Assembly: GCA_945874455.1 (NCBI GenBank)
Contig: CAMCHO010000002.1
Location: 28,155-92,154, forward strand
From: Opitutus sp. GAS368
Lineage (GTDB): Bacteria; Verrucomicrobiota; Verrucomicrobiia; Opitutales; Opitutaceae
Length of the DNA: 64,000 nt
Direction: 5' to 3'
Positions 44,140 to 54,226 of this stretch are shown here, piece by piece. The notes below the pieces were generated by a model, which was given only the letters and a program-made list of their open reading frames with translations, was not told the origin of the DNA and did not search any database. Numbering within the stretch: position 1 is the first letter of the stretch; the number at the start of each line of letters is the position of its first letter. The position numbers and the translations under genes are program-made.

Positions 44140-45651
44140 ATGAATCCTCTCCCTCCTGAGTGGCAGAACACCTTCGACGACTACAACGCGGCGCTCACGC
44201 GCCGGCAGTTTTTTCGCCAGACGGGCAGCGGCCTCGGTGTTGCGGCGCTCTCCGCGCTGCTCGGCCAACGGGCCCTCGGCGCCGGCGCCGCGCCGACCGG
44301 CTCTGCCGCCGCGACGCTCACTACCGCGATGACGGAGCCCTGGAAAATCGCGCCCAAGGCGAAACGGGCGATCTACATTTCGCTCATCGGCGCACCGTCG
44401 CAGCTCGACCTCTTCGACTACAAGCCCGCGCTGCAAGGCCGCTTTAGAGAGGATCTCAAAGGCTGGCTGGCCGGGCAGGGTGAGCGACTCACTGGGATGA
44501 CGGCGAACCAAGCGGCGTTTCCCCTCGCGCCGACGACGTTCAAGTTCGCGCAGCACGGGCAAGGTGGCATGTGGCTCAGCGAGCTGTTGCCGAACATTGC
44601 GAAGATGGCCGACGACCTCTGCTTCATCCGGTCGATGAAGACCGACGCGATCAATCACGAGCCGGCCAACCAGCTCGTTTACACGGGCTCGATGCAAAAC
44701 GGCAAAGCCTCGATGGGCTCCTGGCTCTCCTACGGGCTCGGCACGCTCAATAAGGATTTGCCCTCGTTCGTCGTGCTGCACGCGAAACACACCAGCCCGT
44801 TCTCGAACGTGCAGGCGATTTCGTCGCGGCTGTGGGGCAGCGGTTATCTCGAGGGCCGGCACGCGGGCGTTTCCTTCCGCTCGCAGGGTGAGCCGGTGCT
44901 TTATCTCAATGACGCACCGGGCATCCCGCGCGAGTTGCGCCGCAAAATGCTCGACGGTCTGGGTGAACTCAATCGCCGCAGCTACGAACAGATCGGCGAC
45001 CCCGAGATCCAGACGCGCACCCAGCAGTACGAGCTGGCGTTCCGCATGCAGACGAGTGTGCCCGAGCTGGCGGATATGTCGGGCGAGTCGCCGGCGACCT
45101 ACGAACTCTACGGCGAGGAAGCGCGCACGCGCGGCTCGTTTGCGAGCTCGGCGCTGATGGCGCGGCGGCTCGTGGAGCGCGGCGTGCGCTTCGTGCAGAT
45201 TTTCCACCGGGGTTGGGATCAACATGGCAGCCTCCCTCGCGACATCGCGTCGCAGAGCAAAGACGTCGACCGCGCGTGCTACGGCCTCGTGCAGGATTTG
45301 AAACAACGCGGCATGCTCGACGAGACCCTCGTCATCTGGGGAGGCGAGTTTGGCCGCACGGTTTATAGCCAAGGCACGCTCACCGAGACCAACTACGGCC
45401 GCGACCATCACCCACGCTGTTTCACCATCTGGATGGCGGGCGGCGGCATCAAAGGCGGCGTGGTGCACGGCGAGACCGATGAGATGTCCTACAACATCGT
45501 GAAAGACCCGGTGCACGTGCGCGACCTGCACGCGACGATTCTGCACCTCCTCGGCCTCGATCACGAACGGTTTAGTTTCAAATTCCAGGGCTTGGACCAG
45601 CGCCTCACGGGAGTGGTGCCGGCGCAGGTGGTGAAGGCGATTCTGGCCTAA
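44140..45651 (+). CDS. DUF1501 exported protein (pair 1)
   Basis: The ATG at 44140 follows the PSCyt stop by 5 bp; the frame is open upstream but that overlap is not coding. 503 residues with a Tat-type leader (LTRRQFFRQTGSGLGVAALS). DUF1501 markers: KAKRAIYISLIGAPSQLDLF, SMKTDAINHEPANQLVYTGS, GSWLSYGLG, VIWGGEFGRT, NYGRDHHPRCFTIWMAGGGI and LHATILHLLGLDHERFSFKF. The fold is alkaline-phosphatase/sulfatase-like with metal ligands in GRDHH and the C-terminal HATILH. Probably works with the dihaem PSCyt protein in the periplasm. Confidence 0.9.
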   Translation: MNPLPPEWQNTFDDYNAALTRRQFFRQTGSGLGVAALSALLGQRALGAGAAPTGSAAATLTTAMTEPWKIAPKAKRAIYISLIGAPSQLDLFDYKPALQGRFREDLKGWLAGQGERLTGMTANQAAFPLAPTTFKFAQHGQGGMWLSELLPNIAKMADDLCFIRSMKTDAINHEPANQLVYTGSMQNGKASMGSWLSYGLGTLNKDLPSFVVLHAKHTSPFSNVQAISSRLWGSGYLEGRHAGVSFRSQGEPVLYLNDAPGIPRELRRKMLDGLGELNRRSYEQIGDPEIQTRTQQYELAFRMQTSVPELADMSGESPATYELYGEEARTRGSFASSALMARRLVERGVRFVQIFHRGWDQHGSLPRDIASQSKDVDRACYGLVQDLKQRGMLDETLVIWGGEFGRTVYSQGTLTETNYGRDHHPRCFTIWMAGGGIKGGVVHGETDEMSYNIVKDPVHVRDLHATILHLLGLDHERFSFKFQGLDQRLTGVVPAQVVKAILA

Positions 45652-45657
45652 ACGGAG

Positions 45658-45677
45658 CGGCGGGTTTCCCACCGCCG
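45658..45677. repeat. Short hairpin repeat after DUF1501 gene
   Basis: CGGCGG-GTTTCCCA-CCGCCG, 6 bp after the stop. On the minus strand it reads GGCGGTGGGAAACC, matching the hairpin at 6582-6598. Possible transcript end, without a T-run. Confidence 0.4.
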
Positions 45678-45749
45678 ATTTCCCGCGAAGCCGCTTTCGC
45701 CTAGCGGTCCGCCTTTGACTCTCCCGTCTCCGCAACCATCTTCCGTCTC

Positions 45750-46310
45750 ATGCCGCCCGTCACCGCCGCCGCTGAAATGCTGACCGTCGAGGACTACCGT
45801 GCCACGCCGGAAGGGACGCGTTATCAGCTCGTCGAGGGATCGCTTTACCTTATGTCACCTTCACCCAGATTCACGCACCAGGCGATCGTTTGGAATCTGG
45901 TCGGCATCTTGAGCCGCTATCTGGAGCGGCACCCGGTGGGCCGCGCCTTTGTGGCCCCGTTCGATGTTTTCCTATCGGACAACGATGTCGTGCAGCCGGA
46001 TGTTTTTTTCGTGGCCAATGACAGGTTGAAGGCGTTGCAGGACGACGGAGTCCACGGCGCGCCCGACCTGGTGATTGAGGTGCTCTCGCCCTCGACCGCC
46101 CAGCTCGACAAGAAAACCAAACGCCGCGTTTATGCGCAGGCGGGAGTGAAGGAAATGTGGCTCGTGGATCCGCTGCTGTCGCAAATCCAGCGCTACGATT
46201 TCGCGAGCGATACCGCGAAGCCGGTGGCGCTCATTGAGGAAAACGAAACATTTTCGACGCCGCTGCTACCGGGCCTGACGATCTCGGCGACGGAGATTTT
46301 CAAACGATAG
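45750..46310 (+). CDS. Uma2 family (DUF820) PD-(D/E)xK nuclease-like protein
   Basis: 186 residues. Typical Uma2 motifs in order: TVEDYRATPEGTRYQLVEGS, LMSPSPRFTHQAIVWNL, VFLSDNDVVQPDVFFVAND (catalytic Asp), APDLVIEVLSPSTAQLDKKT (Glu and Lys of the PD-ExK core), KRRVYAQAGVKEMWLVDP and FSTPLLPGLTI. Expanded in cyanobacteria and other phyla with unclear role, often linked to mobile DNA. It stands alone between two PSCyt/DUF1501 pairs and has no leader, so it is not part of their pathway. Confidence 0.9.
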   Translation: MPPVTAAAEMLTVEDYRATPEGTRYQLVEGSLYLMSPSPRFTHQAIVWNLVGILSRYLERHPVGRAFVAPFDVFLSDNDVVQPDVFFVANDRLKALQDDGVHGAPDLVIEVLSPSTAQLDKKTKRRVYAQAGVKEMWLVDPLLSQIQRYDFASDTAKPVALIEENETFSTPLLPGLTISATEIFKR

Positions 46311-46611
46311 GTGCGGTGGATCGTGGTGGCGGGTGTGCCGCCGCAAATTTCTCATCCCGTACGCTAGCCGACAGTGGGCGCTTTCTCCGTCCTTCCCGAG
46401 TGGCACGAGCGGGCGCTTCGGCACCATCGCTCATAGCGCCATCGAACGCTTTCCGGTAGAGATCGTCGGCTGTAGGCCGTTCCAGCGTTGGTGGAATTCT
46501 TTCGGAGGGCGGTCTCCACGCTAAAACTCTCCGCGCAAAAACTCCGCGCGGAAACGAGGGATTGCCTCGGCGCGGCAAGGTGGCGCATTTTCCCGCGCTG
46601 TGCCCCCTCTG
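46311..46611. other. Intergenic region, nothing recognised
   Basis: 301 bp before the second PSCyt gene. No inverted repeat with a T-run, no REP-type hairpin and no protein-like frame. It should hold the promoter of pair 2. Confidence 0.4.
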
Positions 46612-49116
46612 ATGAGCTGTCGGTCCGTTGTCCTGCTGTTTCCCCTGCTGTCCTTTTGGCCAGCGTTCGGAGCGGAGGTGGGGATCCCTGCGCAGATCGA
46701 GTTCAACCGCGATGTGCGGCCGCTGCTGGCCGACAACTGCTTCGCTTGCCACGGCCCCGACGCCGCGAACCGCCAGGGTAAGCTTCGCCTCGACGTGCGC
46801 GAGGCGGCGCTCGCCAAAGAAGCGTTTTTCCCGGGCAAGCCCGCGGAGAGCGAACTCGTCGTGCGCATCCACTCGCAGGACAAGGACGAGATGATGCCGC
46901 CGCCCGACTCCCACAAAAAACTCTCCGCGCGCGACAAGGCTGTGCTCGCACGTTGGATCGCACAGGGCGCCGAATATCAGAACCACTGGGCCTACGAACG
47001 GCCGGTGAAGGCCGCGATTCCCGCCGGGGCCAACGCCATCGATACGCTCGTCGCGCGCCGGCTCATCACTGTCAGGATGAAGCCGTCACCCGAAGCGGAT
47101 CGGCGCACGCTCATTCGGCGTTTGACGTCGGATCTGATTGGGCTGCCCCCCACGCCCGCGGAGGTGGCGGCGTTTATGGCCGATGCGACGCCGGATGCTT
47201 ATGCGCGATTGGTCGATCGGTTGCTGGCCGATCCCCGCTATGGTGAGCGTATGGCCGTGGGCTGGCTCGATCTCGTGCGGTTTGCCGACACCATCGGCTA
47301 TCACAGCGACAACCCGCGCAATGTTTGGCCCTATCGCGATTGGGTGATCCAGAGTTTCAATACGAACAAACGCTTTGACCGTTTTACGCTCGAGCAAATT
47401 GCCGGCGATCTGTTGCCCGATGCGAGTGTGGAGACGCGCGTCGGCTCGGCTTTCAACCGGTTATTGCTCTCGACCGAAGAGGGCGGGGCGCAGCCGAAAG
47501 ATTACGAGGCGCGCATGATGGCCGATCGCGTGCGCGCGATCGGCACGGCATGGCTCGGGCAGACGACCGGTTGCGCGCAGTGCCACGATCACAAATTCGA
47601 TCCCTTCACGACGCGGGATTTCTATTCGCTCGGTGCCTTTTTCGCCGATGTGAAGGAGCCCTTGGTTGGCCGGCGCGAGGAAGGGATGCCCGTGACGACG
47701 CCGGAGCAAACGGCCCGGCTCGCGGAGCTGAGAGAGGCTGTCGCCGCCGCGCGGAAAAATGTCGCTGCGCTGGCGACGCACATTGACGCGGCGCAAGCAG
47801 CCTGGGAGGCCCACGGGCAGGTAAGCGCGGCTTCCTCCCAAAACGATCTGCCGCGTGAAGTCGCGGCGGCGCTGAAGAAAGTCGCGATGAAGCGCACGGC
47901 GAAGGACCAGCAGACGGTGAAGGCGCACTTTCGCACGCAGGTCAGTTCGGTGGCGCGCGGCGAGCTCGATCGACTCGCAGAGGCCGAACGCGCGCAGCAA
48001 GCATTCGTGGATGGGGTGCCGCATTGCCTCGTGACCGAGGCCGCCGCCGTGGCTCGCACGGTGCGCGTCTTGCCGCGCGGCAACTGGATGGACGAGACCG
48101 GTGAGATCGTAAAACCGGGGCTCCCTGCGTATCTTCCGCAGCCGGATTTCGCGGGTCGTGCACTCACCCGGCTCGATCTGGGGCGTTGGCTGGTCGCGCG
48201 TGAAAATCCGCTCACCGCGCGGGTGTTTGCGAATCGGTTGTGGAAACAGTTTTTCGGCACGGCGCTGAGCCGGGTGCCGAGCGATCTCGGCGCGCAGGGC
48301 GAACCGCCGCCCAACGGTCCGCTGCTCGATTGGCTCGCGTGCGAATTTATGGACACCGGCTGGGACGTGAAACAGCTCGTGCGCGTGATCGTCACGAGCA
48401 CGACGTACCGGCAGGTTTCCACCGCGACGCCGACGCAGCTCGCGGCCGACCCGGATAATCGCGAGTACGCGCGGCAGGGCCGACCCCGCTTCGAGGCGGA
48501 GGGGGTGCGCGACGCGGCGTTGGCGGTCGGCGGGTTGTTGTCGCCGCAGATTGGCGGGCCCAGCGTGAAGCCCTACCAACCGGATCGCTACTGGGAGAAT
48601 TTGAATTTTCCGCCGCGCGATTACGCGGTCGATCGCGGCGACGCGCAGTATCGGAGAGGCTTGTACGTCTGGTGGCAGCGGTCGTTTCTCCACCCGAGCC
48701 TGCTCGCGTTTGATGCGCCGAGCCGCGAGGAGTGCGTCGCCGAGCGCAACCGCTCCAATTTGCCGCAGCAGGCGCTCGTGCTCCTCAACGATCCGACCTA
48801 TGTCGAGGCGGCGCGTGCGTTGGCGGCGCGGATCGTCAGCGAGGGTGGCGGCACGACCGAGGCGCGACTGACGCTCGCGTGGAGCCGTGCGTTGCAACGC
48901 CCCCCGCGCGCCGAGGAAGTGCGCACGGCGACCGGTCTGCTCGACGAACACCTCCGGCTCTACCGCGCCGATCCCGCGGCGGCGAGCGCGCTGCTGGCCA
49001 CCGGAGATTTGCCGCTGCCCGCCGGCCTCAGCGCAGAGGCTCGCGCCGAACTCGCCGCTTGGACGCACGTGGCGCGCGTGCTGCTCAATCTCCACGAGTT
49101 CATCACGCGCGAATGA
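46612..49116 (+). CDS. PSCyt1-DUF1549-DUF1553 exported cytochrome protein (pair 2)
   Basis: The ATG at 46612 gives a compact leader (MSCRSVVLLFPLLSFWPAFG); a GTG at 46600 is an alternative. 834 residues, the shortest of the four and without a LamG insert. Haem motifs: Cys43-His47 (NCFACHGPD) and Cys321-His325 (GCAQCHDHKFDP). DUF1549 region RLTSDLIGLPPTPAEVAAFM; a coiled helical linker at about residues 360-440; DUF1553 with FANRLWKQFFGTALS and SNLPQQALVLLNDP. Followed after 121 bp by its DUF1501 partner; a REP doublet fills the gap. Confidence 0.88.
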   Translation: MSCRSVVLLFPLLSFWPAFGAEVGIPAQIEFNRDVRPLLADNCFACHGPDAANRQGKLRLDVREAALAKEAFFPGKPAESELVVRIHSQDKDEMMPPPDSHKKLSARDKAVLARWIAQGAEYQNHWAYERPVKAAIPAGANAIDTLVARRLITVRMKPSPEADRRTLIRRLTSDLIGLPPTPAEVAAFMADATPDAYARLVDRLLADPRYGERMAVGWLDLVRFADTIGYHSDNPRNVWPYRDWVIQSFNTNKRFDRFTLEQIAGDLLPDASVETRVGSAFNRLLLSTEEGGAQPKDYEARMMADRVRAIGTAWLGQTTGCAQCHDHKFDPFTTRDFYSLGAFFADVKEPLVGRREEGMPVTTPEQTARLAELREAVAAARKNVAALATHIDAAQAAWEAHGQVSAASSQNDLPREVAAALKKVAMKRTAKDQQTVKAHFRTQVSSVARGELDRLAEAERAQQAFVDGVPHCLVTEAAAVARTVRVLPRGNWMDETGEIVKPGLPAYLPQPDFAGRALTRLDLGRWLVARENPLTARVFANRLWKQFFGTALSRVPSDLGAQGEPPPNGPLLDWLACEFMDTGWDVKQLVRVIVTSTTYRQVSTATPTQLAADPDNREYARQGRPRFEAEGVRDAALAVGGLLSPQIGGPSVKPYQPDRYWENLNFPPRDYAVDRGDAQYRRGLYVWWQRSFLHPSLLAFDAPSREECVAERNRSNLPQQALVLLNDPTYVEAARALAARIVSEGGGTTEARLTLAWSRALQRPPRAEEVRTATGLLDEHLRLYRADPAAASALLATGDLPLPAGLSAEARAELAAWTHVARVLLNLHEFITRE

Positions 49117-49146
49117 CAACTGAGACTACGCCGCGCAGGGTTCGCC

Positions 49147-49221
49147 GTAGCCCGCCTCGTGAGAGGCGGGACGGATCGCTTTTGAACGCCCCTCGGTCCC
49201 GGCTCTCACGAGCAGGGCTAC
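49147..49221. repeat. REPIN-like doublet of inverted REP hairpins
   Basis: GTAG (49147-49150) plus CCCGCCTC-GTGA-GAGGCGGG, then 27 bp, then CCCGGCTC-TCAC-GAGCAGGG and CTAC (49218-49221). The two REPs are in opposite orientation, the defining layout of a REPIN, and lie between the cytochrome and DUF1501 genes of pair 2. Confidence 0.8.
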
Positions 49222-49237
49222 ACTCATCGATCCACCC

Positions 49238-50680
49238 ATGAATTATTTTCCGACTCCGTTTCAAACCCGCCGCGCGTTTCTTGGACGCGTCTCGCACGGC
49301 GTTGGCGCGGTCGCGCTGGCTTCGCTGCTCGAAAAATCATCGTCACTCCACGCGGCGTCGGCGCGCCCGGCGGCCCGCGGGGTGGTGTACCCACTCCCGC
49401 TGCCGCAAAAGGCCAAACGCGTGATCTGGCTGACGATGGCGGGCGGCCCGTCGCAGTTTGAGACCTTCGATCCGAAGCCGAAGCTCGCGGAATTACACGG
49501 CGAGGCGATGCCGGAGAGTCTGACGCGCGGACAACAGCTCGCCCAGTTGCAGGGGCAACGACTCGTTTGTCACGCGCCGCAGTTTCCATTCGCAAAATTT
49601 GGGAAAAATCAGACGGAGATCTGCTCCCTCTTTCCGCACATCGGCTCTGTCGTGGACGATATTTGTATCATTCGTTCGATGACGACGGACGCGATCAACC
49701 ACGACCCGGCTCACATGTTCATGAACACTGGCTCGCAGATCGCGGGGCGTCCGAGCATGGGGGCATGGGTGAACTACGGGCTCGGCAGTGAGGCGGAAAA
49801 TCTGCCGGGATTTGTGGTGATGGTGTCCACGGGCCCGGGTCGCTCGCCGCAACCGATCGCGACGCGGCAATGGAGCAGCGGGTTCTTGCCGAGCCGTTTT
49901 CAAGGTGTGCAGCTGAACGGTCGCGGCGACGCCGTGCACTACCTCACCAATCCCGGCCGCGTTTCGCGTGCGCAGCAGGGTGCCGACGTGCAGGCGATCA
50001 CGGCGTTGAACCGCCAACACGACGCCTTCGTGCACGACCCCGAGATCGCGACCCGCATCGCGCAATATGAGATGGCGTTCCAGATGCAGGCGAGCGTGCC
50101 CGAGCTGACGGATCTGCGCGGCGAGGACGCGCGCACCCTGGCACTTTACGGCTGCACGCCCGGTGACGGTTCGTTTGCCGCGAACTGCCTGCTCGCGCGT
50201 CGTCTTGCGGAGCGCGGCGTGCGTTTTATCCAGCTCTACCACCGCGATTGGGATCACCACAGTCTGCTGAAGGAGGAGTTGCCGCTCCGCGCCAAGGAGG
50301 TCGACCAAGCCTGCGCCGCGCTCCTTACCGATCTCAAGCAGCGGGGGATGCTCGATGACACCCTCGTCGTGTGGACCGGCGAGTTTGGGCGCACGCCGAT
50401 GTCGCAGGGCAACAAAGGCACCGTCGGCCGTGACCACCATAACAAGTCGATGTCGATGTGGCTCGCTGGCGGCGGTGTGCAGCGCGGTCGGGTTTATGGA
50501 GCGACGGACGAACTCGGCTACGCCGCGATGGAAAACATCTGCACCGTCCACGACCTCCACGCGACGATGCTGCACCAGCTCGGCATCCGCCCCGACGCGT
50601 TCACGGTGAAGTTTCAAGGGCTCGACGCGAAACTCACCGGCGTGGAAGGCGGCGGAGTGATCGAGGGGATTTTGGCCTGA
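49238..50680 (+). CDS. DUF1501 exported protein (pair 2)
   Basis: 480 residues with a Tat-type leader (FQTRRAFLGRVSHGVGAVAL). Core motifs: KAKRVIWLTMAGGPSQFETF, SMTTDAINHDPAHMFMNTGS, VVWTGEFGRTPMSQG, GRDHHNKSMSMWLAGGGVQ and LHATMLHQLGIRPDAFTVKF. This copy has GRTPMSQGNKGTVGRDHHN, where the other three have a bulkier loop and HHPRCF, so its active-site rim differs. Confidence 0.9.
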   Translation: MNYFPTPFQTRRAFLGRVSHGVGAVALASLLEKSSSLHAASARPAARGVVYPLPLPQKAKRVIWLTMAGGPSQFETFDPKPKLAELHGEAMPESLTRGQQLAQLQGQRLVCHAPQFPFAKFGKNQTEICSLFPHIGSVVDDICIIRSMTTDAINHDPAHMFMNTGSQIAGRPSMGAWVNYGLGSEAENLPGFVVMVSTGPGRSPQPIATRQWSSGFLPSRFQGVQLNGRGDAVHYLTNPGRVSRAQQGADVQAITALNRQHDAFVHDPEIATRIAQYEMAFQMQASVPELTDLRGEDARTLALYGCTPGDGSFAANCLLARRLAERGVRFIQLYHRDWDHHSLLKEELPLRAKEVDQACAALLTDLKQRGMLDDTLVVWTGEFGRTPMSQGNKGTVGRDHHNKSMSMWLAGGGVQRGRVYGATDELGYAAMENICTVHDLHATMLHQLGIRPDAFTVKFQGLDAKLTGVEGGGVIEGILA

Positions 50681-50735
50681 ACGGTGTCCGGAAACGGAGG
50701 CGTTGGGGAAAAGGAAAGGTCTTCGGCGCCAGCGG

Positions 50736-50767
50736 CAGACGTCTGTCAGCAGACGAGGGCTTGCTAC
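50736..50767. repeat. GTAG-led REP-like hairpin
   Basis: CGTCTG-TCAG-CAGACG (50740-50755) with CTAC at 50764-50767, i.e. GTAG leads on the minus strand; CAGACGTCTG (50736-50745) overlaps it as a second perfect palindrome. Intergenic between pairs 2 and 3. Confidence 0.6.
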
Positions 50768-50829
50768 GCGGCCTTGGGGGTATTCGCTTGGGAACGTCGT
50801 CTTAAGGTATCGTCTGAACATTTCCCCCG

Positions 50830-53800
50830 ATGCGTCGTCTCGTTTTCCTCCTTGCCCCCGTGTTGATGGTGACGGCGGGTGCCGTTCGTTCGGCTACGCC
50901 TGCCGCGCCCAAGCTTTCGTTTAACACGCATATTCAGCCGATCCTCGCGGAGAACTGCTATGCGTGCCACGGCATCGACGCGGCGGCGCGCAAGGCGGAG
51001 TTGCGGCTCGACCGCTTTGAGTCGGCCACCGCGAAGCGCAAGGATGGCGCCCCGGCGATTGTGCCCGGCAAGCCCGAGGCCAGTCCGCTCCTCGAGCGGA
51101 TCACCTCGAAGGATGAAAAGAAAATCATGCCGCCGCCCGAGAGTCACAAAACCCTCAAACCCGAGGAAATCGCCGCCTTGCGACGGTGGATCGCCGAGGG
51201 CGCGGGGTATGAGCAACACTGGTCGTTCATCCCGCCGATCCGCCCCGCGGTGCCCACGGTCGCGCGGGCGCAGGCGAAGGGCGTGCGCAATCCGATCGAT
51301 GCCTTTGTCATCGCGCGACAGGCTCAAAATGGACTCACGCCGGCCGCGGAAGCAGACCGGCGCACCTTGATCCGTCGGGTGACACTCGACCTGACCGGGA
51401 TCGTGCCGACGTCAGCGGACGTCGAAGCGTTTGTTGCGGATCAGTTACCCGGGGCTTATGAACGCGTGGTGGATCGGCTGTTCGCGAGTCCCCGCTTTGG
51501 CGAACACCGCGCGCGCTACTGGCTCGACTACGTGCGCTACGCGGACACGCACGGTATCCACTTCGATAACTACCGGGCGATTTGGCCGTATCGCGATTAC
51601 GTGATCGGTGCATTCAACACGAACAAACGCTTCGACACGTTTGTGCGTGAGCAACTCGCCGGCGATTTGTTGCCGGCCCGCACGCTCGACCAATTGGCGG
51701 CGACGGGTTTCGTGCGCTGCAATCCCACGACCAACGAGGGCGGCACGATCACCGAGGAAGTGTATGTGAACCAAACCCGCGATCGTGTGGAGGCGTTTGG
51801 GGCGACCTTTCTCGGGCTGACCACGGGTTGTGCCGCGTGCCACGACCACAAGTTCGATCCGCTTTCGCAAAAGGACCACTATGGTCTGGCCGCGTTTCTG
51901 GGGAACACGCTGGAGAAACCATGGGATCTCAATATCGCGGAGCCGTTCCCGGTGCTGCGGCTGCCGAAGCCGGAAATGAAGGCGGCGGCGGAGTTCGTGC
52001 TCGGGCAGAAGGCCGGCTTGCAGGAAAAACTGGAGGCCCGGCGCGAGCGGTCGCGTGAACTCACGGCGGCCTGGCTCGCGGCCGGCAACCGGCCGAAGCC
52101 GGTCGATGCGACCGGGCTCGAGCTGCGTCTCCGCCTCGACGAGGCGCAGGGCGATGTGCTGAAAAATTCCGCCCCCAAAGCGAAAGTGGCCGAGTTTAAA
52201 GCGGACACGAATCCCTTAGTTTGGGGTGAGAGCACCTGGTTCTGGCCCACGATGCGAATGGACATTCTATCGCGGATTAATTTGGGCGATCACGGCGATG
52301 TCGAGGCGGGTGATAAGTTTTCCGCCGGGGGCTGGCTGTTCCTCCGCGCGAAGCCCGGCGGCGGTGCGCGCACCGGCACGGGCAATGGCTCGCTGCTGGC
52401 CAAAATGGGCGATGAAAAACGCCGCGGTGGTGCGGGTTGGGACATCGCGCAGGAGGCCTTGCAGATCATCGTGAGCCTCACCCCCGCGCCCACGCCGTCG
52501 ACGCAGACGGAGATGATTACCGAAATGGCCCCGCCGGTGGCGGCCCCGCGGGCGGCTAAAAAGGGCAAAGCGGGCTCCAATCCCCGGGCCATCGCGGCCG
52601 CTCCCGCCCAGCGCGGCATTCAAATCGCGACCAAGCTCGGCCAGTTTACGCGCGACGAATGGGTGCACCTCTTTGTCACCTACGACGGCTCGCGCAAAGG
52701 CACGGGGGTGAAAATTTATCTCAACGGAAAACTGGCGGAGACTGAGGTTAAAATCGATGCGATGGGAGCGAAGGATTCCATTCGCACGGATGCCGCCATG
52801 CACCTCGGCCGCCGCGATGATTACAATCCCATGCGCGAAACTCGCTTTCAGGACGTGCGTTTCTACAAACGCGCGCTGGCGCCCGCGGAAGTCGCGCGCC
52901 TCTCCTATGAGGATGTGGCGAGTGAGATCGTGGCGCGCCAGCCGGATGCGGCGAAGTGGACGACGGAGGAGAAGTTTGTCGTCGCCGATCGTTTTTTCCT
53001 AGGGGAAAAGGACGCTGAGACGATCGCCTTGGCCGCAGCGGTCGCGACGCACGACCAAGCGTTTGACGCCCTCACCAAGGACGGTGCGGCGACTCTGATC
53101 GCGATCGAGAAGCCGACGCCGGCCTTTGCGGATGTCCTGAAGCGCGGCGACTACTTCGCCCGCCTGGAGCGGGTGGAGCCGACGGTGCCCCATTTTATGA
53201 GCGACCTGCCGGCCGGCTCGCCGCGGAACCGCCGCGGGCTCGCTGAATGGTTGCTCGCGCCGACGCAGCCGCTGATGGCGCGGGTGACGGTGAATCGCAT
53301 GTGGCAGGAAGTATTTGGGCGCGGGCTCGTCGAGAGCGCCGGGGATTTTGGAATTATGGGCGATCGTCCTTCGCATCCAGAATTGCTCGACTGGCTGGCG
53401 GTGGAATTTCGCGACGGCGGCTGGGACGTGAAGACGTTTTACCGGCTGCTCGTCACGTCCGCGACGTATCGCCAGACGGCGGTGGCGACGCCGGAGCACC
53501 TCGCCAAGGATGCGAGTAACAAACTGCTCGCGCGCGGGCCGCGGTTCCGGATGGATGGCGAAATGTTGCGCGACAGCGCCCTCGCCACGGCCGGGCTGCT
53601 CGTGGAGAAGGTCGGCGGACCGTCGGTGAAGCCTTACCAACCCGAGGGGATTTGGGAGGAAGTCGCGATGCCCGGATCGACCACGCGGACCTACGTGCCC
53701 GACAAGGGCGAAGGCCTCTACCGGCGCAGCGTGTATACGTTTTGGAAACGCGCGTCGGCGCCGGCGTCGTTGGAGACCTTTGATGCGACCTCGCGCGAAG

Positions 53801-54171
53801 TCGTCTGCTCGCGTCGTGCGCGCACCAATACGCCGCTGCAGGCGTTTATAACCATGAACGATCCGCAGTGGGTCGAAGCGGCACGCAAGGTGGCCGAGCG
53901 CGCGATGCAGGCGGCGCCAACCACGCCCCAACGTCTCGATTTTATCGCCCGCCTGACCCTCGCCCGCCCGTTGGATGCGCGTGAGACGGCGGTGCTCACG
54001 AAAACCGCCGCGACGTTCCGCGCGAAATTTGCGGCGAGTGGAGACGACGCGAAAGCTATTCTCGCGGTAGGCGAGTCTCCCGCCGATCCCGCCCTGGCGG
54101 TTCATGAACTCGCGCAGTGGACCCTCGTCGCGAGTCAGTTCCTTAACCTCGACGAATTTCTGACCAAGTAG
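50830..54171 (+). CDS. PSCyt1-DUF1549-LamG-DUF1553 exported cytochrome protein (pair 3)
   Basis: 1113 residues, the longest of the four. Leader MRRLVFLLAPVLMVTAGAVR. Haem motifs Cys43-His47 (NCYACHGID) and Cys334-His338 (GCAACHDHKFDP). LamG-like insert at about residues 430-690 (ATGLELRLRLDEAQGDVLKN, FTRDEWVHLFVTYDGS, GVKIYLNGKLAE) interrupted by a Pro/Ala/Lys linker (PPVAAPRAAKKGKAG). DUF1553 carries VTVNRMWQEVFGRGLVESAG and TNTPLQAFITMNDP. Closest by eye to the pair 1 protein, so these two look like paralogues. Confidence 0.88.
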   Translation: MRRLVFLLAPVLMVTAGAVRSATPAAPKLSFNTHIQPILAENCYACHGIDAAARKAELRLDRFESATAKRKDGAPAIVPGKPEASPLLERITSKDEKKIMPPPESHKTLKPEEIAALRRWIAEGAGYEQHWSFIPPIRPAVPTVARAQAKGVRNPIDAFVIARQAQNGLTPAAEADRRTLIRRVTLDLTGIVPTSADVEAFVADQLPGAYERVVDRLFASPRFGEHRARYWLDYVRYADTHGIHFDNYRAIWPYRDYVIGAFNTNKRFDTFVREQLAGDLLPARTLDQLAATGFVRCNPTTNEGGTITEEVYVNQTRDRVEAFGATFLGLTTGCAACHDHKFDPLSQKDHYGLAAFLGNTLEKPWDLNIAEPFPVLRLPKPEMKAAAEFVLGQKAGLQEKLEARRERSRELTAAWLAAGNRPKPVDATGLELRLRLDEAQGDVLKNSAPKAKVAEFKADTNPLVWGESTWFWPTMRMDILSRINLGDHGDVEAGDKFSAGGWLFLRAKPGGGARTGTGNGSLLAKMGDEKRRGGAGWDIAQEALQIIVSLTPAPTPSTQTEMITEMAPPVAAPRAAKKGKAGSNPRAIAAAPAQRGIQIATKLGQFTRDEWVHLFVTYDGSRKGTGVKIYLNGKLAETEVKIDAMGAKDSIRTDAAMHLGRRDDYNPMRETRFQDVRFYKRALAPAEVARLSYEDVASEIVARQPDAAKWTTEEKFVVADRFFLGEKDAETIALAAAVATHDQAFDALTKDGAATLIAIEKPTPAFADVLKRGDYFARLERVEPTVPHFMSDLPAGSPRNRRGLAEWLLAPTQPLMARVTVNRMWQEVFGRGLVESAGDFGIMGDRPSHPELLDWLAVEFRDGGWDVKTFYRLLVTSATYRQTAVATPEHLAKDASNKLLARGPRFRMDGEMLRDSALATAGLLVEKVGGPSVKPYQPEGIWEEVAMPGSTTRTYVPDKGEGLYRRSVYTFWKRASAPASLETFDATSREVVCSRRARTNTPLQAFITMNDPQWVEAARKVAERAMQAAPTTPQRLDFIARLTLARPLDARETAVLTKTAATFRAKFAASGDDAKAILAVGESPADPALAVHELAQWTLVASQFLNLDEFLTK

Positions 54172-54226
54172 GACGGATTTCATTCCGCCATTCTCTACGC
54201 CCGATGGCGGACTGAAGTCCGCCCAC
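54171..54226. repeat. REP-like doublet
   Basis: GGCGGACT-GA-AGTCCGCC (54206-54223) with CCAC after it, and an imperfect hairpin at 54171-54189 with CTAC at 54195-54198. Read on the minus strand both are GTGG- or GTAG-led hairpins in the same orientation. Fills the gap between the cytochrome and DUF1501 genes of pair 3. Confidence 0.6.
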